A stretch of DNA of 6,459 nt, from assembly GCA_030595765.1 (NCBI GenBank), contig JAUVCJ010000140.1, forward strand, positions 1 to 6,459, in the 5' to 3' direction. This stretch comes from Thermoplasmatota archaeon. Its GTDB lineage: Archaea > Thermoplasmatota > Thermoplasmata > GCA-020350865 > JAUVCJ01. Below are positions 4,901 to 6,459 of the stretch, piece by piece; the first letter of the stretch is position 1; each line of letters begins with the position of its first letter. The notes beneath the pieces are model-generated. The model was given only the letters and a program-made list of their open reading frames with translations, was not told the DNA's origin and made no database searches. Position numbers and translations under genes: made by a program.

Positions 4901-6459
4901 GTATAATCGTCCCATCTGGTATCTCCAGTCCATGCATAAGTTCCAGGGAATTTCTGTGCAGCTACTCCTCCATTGATATTGCTACTCTGGCGAAGTGCGC
5001 TTCCTGACACGCTCCATGCTGAGCCGCCTACGGTTCCTGGCTCATTCACGAGGTTCCAGCCGTTGTAGTTTCCATCATTGAAGTTGTCTGAGAACTCCTC
5101 ATCCGTTTGCAAGCCTATCACTGGCGGCGGTGGTGAGTATACATTCACATTGATCCACTGCTGGTCGGTACGGCCAGCATTGTCTGTAAGGGTCAGGAGC
5201 ACATCATCGCTACCGATCACTCCTGGCCTGCCTGTAAAGGTAATGATGTCGGTAACCGGGTCAATGACGACAGATGCGATGATGGACGAATCCACATTAC
5301 TTACCGACCAGAAAAGCTCTGAAAAACCAGATGACTCCCCTGGGAGCGCCATCCCCAATGTGTTCCGGGCGGTGGTGCCATAAGGCTGCCGTGCCCCGAA
5401 GGTGCCATCACCATTTCCGGGATAGAACCAGCAATTTCTCCCGTCGTAATCCACCAATATCATGTCCTGATTGCCGTCCTGGTCCAGGTCGTAGGCATCG
5501 AAACTAGCATAATAGCCGCTATCAAGCGAGGCGACATAGCTAAAGGACCCGAATGTTCCGTCGCCATTACCTTTGGCCAGATATGTATCACCAGCATTGC
5601 CCTGGTTGGCAAAAATGTCAAGAAATCCGTCATTGTTGAAGTCAGCCAGAGATACTCCATAAGGGTCAGTGCCGACGTCTCCAAGGTATGTTATCGTCCA
5701 TTCTGTGCCGTCTCCTTCGTTCATGTAAAGATAGATGTATCCAGGCCCATTGATGCCTCTTATTAGATCGATATCGCCATCACCGTCCACGTCGCCAGCA
5801 TCCATTCCCCTGCTATCTTCTGAACCAGTATAAGGTGTTCGGGGCAAAAGATACTCGGAGAAGCCAAAGTTGCCATCACCAAAGTGTATCCAGGCGTCCT
5901 CGGCATTGCTGCCAATAGAGAAGTCCAAGAAGCCATCGTTGTTGAAGTCTCCAGACGCCATGTCCATGGCCCAGCCTGCTGATGGGTGGGTTCCACTACC
6001 GTACTGACCAATATACACAGGTCCATTGGAGAAATCAGAGTTGAGAGTATCTCCAGTGTTCTCAAGGTAATGGGTGTAATAGTACATTCCATGGTTTGAT
6101 CTTCCCACGATCATATCATAATCCCCATCATTGTCATAGTCACCAACGACCACCCCTCTGGAATCATGACCAACATCACCTACCAGTGGAAGTGCACCAT
6201 GTCCACCAGAGCTATCGAACTGCATGGTGTATACTTGACCGTAATCATCCACATCAGCCAGTATCGGCGGGATGTTGTTCAGGTCAGGTGAGTTCTCGAA
6301 CCTGGAGAGGTCGAATGAAAAGGGGTCATCCCTCACTGACAGGTCAGGAACTTCTTTGAACACTTTGATGTCATCATAATAGCTGTCATCATCACCATTT
6401 GCCCAGCAATAGGTTCCAATGGCGCCACTGCTCAATGAGGAATCTGTTACCGAGAATAT
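1996..6459 (-). CDS. Giant modular cell-surface protein: jelly-roll, Ig/cadherin-like, FG-GAP propeller and C-terminal anchor (5' end missing)
   Basis: An open frame of 1487 codons from the right edge (6459) to TGA at 1998-1996. An internal TTG at 6435 is not the start: the eight codons before it (IFSVTDSS) match the internal repeat IFSAIDHS, so the gene begins beyond the window. Residues below count from the edge. 1-34: tail of LamG/DUF1080-like jelly-roll 1. 36-68 and 380-442: halves of Ig/cadherin-like domain A1. About 69-368: FG-GAP/VCBS propeller with five DxDxDGxxD-type calcium loops. 454-645: jelly-roll 2. 649-680 and 929-992: halves of A2. About 694-925: a second propeller without FG-GAP motifs. 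1004-1184: jelly-roll 3. 1189-1286: A3, intact. 1296-1418: NEW3/CARDB-like Ig domain with an acidic DTDGDGLVD loop. 1419-1458: acidic Ser/Gly linker. 1460-1482: one membrane helix (VISSILVLGLLILLFTLLIS), then Lys and AGDD. The bulk is probably outside the cell, anchored C-terminally. The architecture suggests adhesion or glycan binding; no catalytic site is visible. Confidence 0.9.
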   Translation of the reverse strand: MFSVTDSSLSSGAIGTYCWANGDDDSYYDDIKVFKEVPDLSVRDDPFSFDLSRFENSPDLNNIPPILADVDDYGQVYTMQFDSSGGHGALPLVGDVGHDSRGVVVGDYDNDGDYDMIVGRSNHGMYYYTHYLENTGDTLNSDFSNGPVYIGQYGSGTHPSAGWAMDMASGDFNNDGFLDFSIGSNAEDAWIHFGDGNFGFSEYLLPRTPYTGSEDSRGMDAGDVDGDGDIDLIRGINGPGYIYLYMNEGDGTEWTITYLGDVGTDPYGVSLADFNNDGFLDIFANQGNAGDTYLAKGNGDGTFGSFSYVASLDSGYYASFDAYDLDQDGNQDMILVDYDGRNCWFYPGNGDGTFGARQPYGTTARNTLGMALPGESSGFSELFWSVSNVDSSIIASVVIDPVTDIITFTGRPGVIGSDDVLLTLTDNAGRTDQQWINVNVYSPPPPVIGLQTDEEFSDNFNDGNYNGWNLVNEPGTVGGSAWSVSGSALRQSSNINGGVAAQKFPGTYAWTGDTRWDDYTLEADIRSTDDDGIGVMFRYTDANNYYRFHWQLENRDVDTLLNSGTQRRVLDVNVGGVWTVLASDNVPYTKHQWYNLEVKVYGGLITVSIDGAKIFSAIDHSLGRGAIAMYCWGNQDCYYDNVWVHNMYSLVPDQTVEYNAPLKLNLHPYENTQIDFPTPFNTMTAATRETNFPAWNSEAVGVLATDGKYLYTKSWDSYDGNDQTIAKIGTGYGGTTAGRDYGDLAYIPNHIRTMFYLDGYIYHPATDPYQLHKIDVNTREITNQYVPDGLLERSTGWVGGNENLITTDGSLVYNVAYEINNGGFNGFTVRIFDPADGWDMTVQYTIPGGSFYVDGIICDGTYLYFIEWVNTNAARVRRVHANDGTFVDEWAINQGDTKVITGQYDWVNNKIWLGDLMGPDIYRYPGPSDSTLDWTISDVDWPLQSVNLIDPANDIIEIIPVNGASGSDDILLTLTDSRGLIDQQWMKVTVVPNYTPFIGGPFYYDTFDGTQLWNIEQGSWNVVNSELRGTDGNGQWSSGIAWTGDKTWTDYSVEVKVKDLDPDNDGHWRNGLLVRYTDQNNYVMLHGTGDPDIFAIYKKVNGGLTGLGTFPLSGLEKTWYTLRVDCVGYKFSFYATGGNQVQETLLTTLNIYDGMLQQGAVGLMAWEDGGSALAAFDDLYVYHKNGWNRQYDSIPMIEKDILDKEWFMDLTPFENDANDPPEQDLTWSVDAGTVNTNLYNVVVSDVQNDILRFTHVPDTVGTDEFRVRLTDEHGAYTSCWVTIVFSGTLHGESDPYLTYINPNLYGEQGSKVTHKFTVTNDGQDTDAINIKVDQGRMWDYRLYVLDYPSHPEQELTDTDGDGLVDIGPIDDGESKEVYLEILVPNSAAVGDKEASLVWAIGGNDPAQDDSLYFITTATRAQDHGDELPLGSDGTPLDTGDLDESTSSRGGVGDDVEGRNPVISSILVLGLLILLFTLLISWIKAGDD
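2014..2082 (-). other. C-terminal transmembrane anchor of the surface protein
   Basis: This segment encodes about 23 hydrophobic residues, PVISSILVLGLLILLFTLLI then SWI, ahead of K-AGDD at the very C-terminus. It follows a 40-residue acidic Ser/Thr/Gly linker. No sortase or PGF-CTERM-type motif is evident, so permanent membrane anchoring with an outside-facing N-terminal bulk is the simplest reading. Confidence 0.85.
2908..3450 (-). repeat. Jelly-roll (LamG/DUF1080-like) module, copy 3
   Basis: It has the same strand order as copy 2: YYDTFDGTQLWNIEQGSWNV, IAWTGDKTWTDYSVEVKVKD, GLLVRYTDQNNYVMLH, TWYTLRVDCVGYKFSFY and GAVGLMAWEDGGSALAAFDD. It is more divergent than copies 1 and 2 are from each other, and the YCW motif of copies 1 and 2 is MAW here. 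It carries a DPDNDG loop that copy 2 lacks. Confidence 0.72.
3685..4380 (-). other. Second beta-propeller-like region in the surface protein, no FG-GAP motifs
   Basis: Blade-like elements recur in the protein: GVLATDGKYLYTKSW, FYLDGYIYHPATDPYQLHKI, LITTDGSLVYNVAY, IICDGTYLYFIEW and WVNNKIWLGDLMGPDIYRY. The pattern '(x)DGxxxY' followed by a strand ending 'hxxhD' is typical of YVTN/NHL/olfactomedin-type propellers. Five to six blades fit the roughly 230 residues. The fold is inferred from this periodicity; no known family is firmly recognised. Confidence 0.55.
4525..5100 (-). repeat. Jelly-roll (LamG/DUF1080-like) module, copy 2
   Basis: It begins FSDNFNDGNYNGWNLV and contains YAWTGDTRWDDYTLEADI, GIGVMFRYTDANNYYRF, QWYNLEVKV, ITVSIDGAKIFS and ends GAIAMYCWGNQDCYYDNVWV. 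This is the typical strand order of concanavalin-like jelly-rolls found in secreted glycan-binding proteins. Its end matches the fragment at 6358-6459 (IFSVTDSSLSSGAIGTYCW...YYDDIKV), so copies 1 and 2 are close relatives. Confidence 0.75.
5464..6141 (-). repeat. FG-GAP/VCBS repeat array (five calcium-loop motifs) in the surface protein
   Basis: Five integrin-like motifs: DYDNDGDYD (6115-6141), DFNNDGFLD (5923-5949), DVDGDGDID (5767-5793), DFNNDGFLD (5617-5643) and DLDQDGNQD (5464-5490). Each is preceded by a small/hydrophobic strand and followed by a hydrophobic strand; VCBS-type GDGxF or GNGDGTFG turns follow four of them at varying distance. In known proteins such motifs bind calcium and form blades of a seven-bladed propeller. 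Only five canonical motifs are seen, so one or two flanking blades are degenerate or the propeller is smaller. Motifs two and four are identical in protein sequence but differ in DNA, so the duplication is not recent. Confidence 0.85.

Noticed and set aside
5763..6092. Minus-strand 109-codon frame overlapping the FG-GAP array
   Set aside because: It is a frame-shifted shadow of the FG-GAP repeats, rich in Thr/Ile/Met as expected from reading those repeats out of frame.
1..6459. CRISPR array, insertion sequence, transposase, tRNA/rRNA or defence system
   Set aside because: No short regularly spaced direct repeats, no terminal inverted repeats with a transposase, no tRNA-like arms and no nuclease or toxin motifs were found. 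The protein-level repeats are domain duplications, not CRISPR.

Overview
The window looks archaeal, most likely a mesophilic euryarchaeon of the Thermoplasmatota type. The reasons are AT-rich TATA/BRE-like elements about 25 bp ahead of starts (one gene appears leaderless), frequent AGA/AGG arginine codons, and a very large Asp/Gly/Asn-rich extracellular protein built of FG-GAP, jelly-roll and Ig/cadherin-like modules with one C-terminal membrane anchor. The phylum is inferred from these features, not from a marker gene.

Layout. Positions 1-82 hold the first 27 codons of a minus-strand gene of unknown function that leaves the window. Positions 83-298 are a divergent intergenic region with a good minus-strand promoter and a weaker plus-strand one, plus overlapping inverted repeats ahead of the next gene. 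Positions 299-628 encode a small stand-alone thioredoxin-fold [2Fe-2S] ferredoxin, probably followed by a hairpin/T-tract terminator. Positions 629-753 hold a promoter-like element and two identical copies of a palindromic 14-mer spaced 33 bp apart. Positions 754-1908 encode a complete class I (fold type I) PLP-dependent aminotransferase of the aspartate aminotransferase family. A short convergent gap (1909-1995) follows.

The remaining 4.46 kb (1996-6459, minus strand) is one uninterrupted reading frame that runs off the right edge: the C-terminal 1487 residues of a giant surface protein. Its visible order is: tail of jelly-roll 1; Ig/cadherin-like domain A1 interrupted by an FG-GAP/VCBS propeller; jelly-roll 2; domain A2 interrupted by a different, non-FG-GAP propeller; jelly-roll 3; domain A3, uninterrupted; a NEW3/CARDB-like Ig domain; an acidic Ser/Gly/Asp linker; one transmembrane helix; and a six-residue tail.

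The main observation is the repeated '[jelly-roll]-[Ig/cadherin-like]' unit. Two unrelated beta-propellers sit at the same place inside the Ig-like domain, just after a Phe/Tyr-Glu-Asn motif and just before a Leu/Phe-x-Trp strand. The third copy shows the undisturbed domain. This looks like a display scaffold with an exchangeable propeller slot. No ligand or enzymatic activity can be read from the sequence. The ferredoxin and aminotransferase are metabolic genes with no evident functional link to the surface protein.
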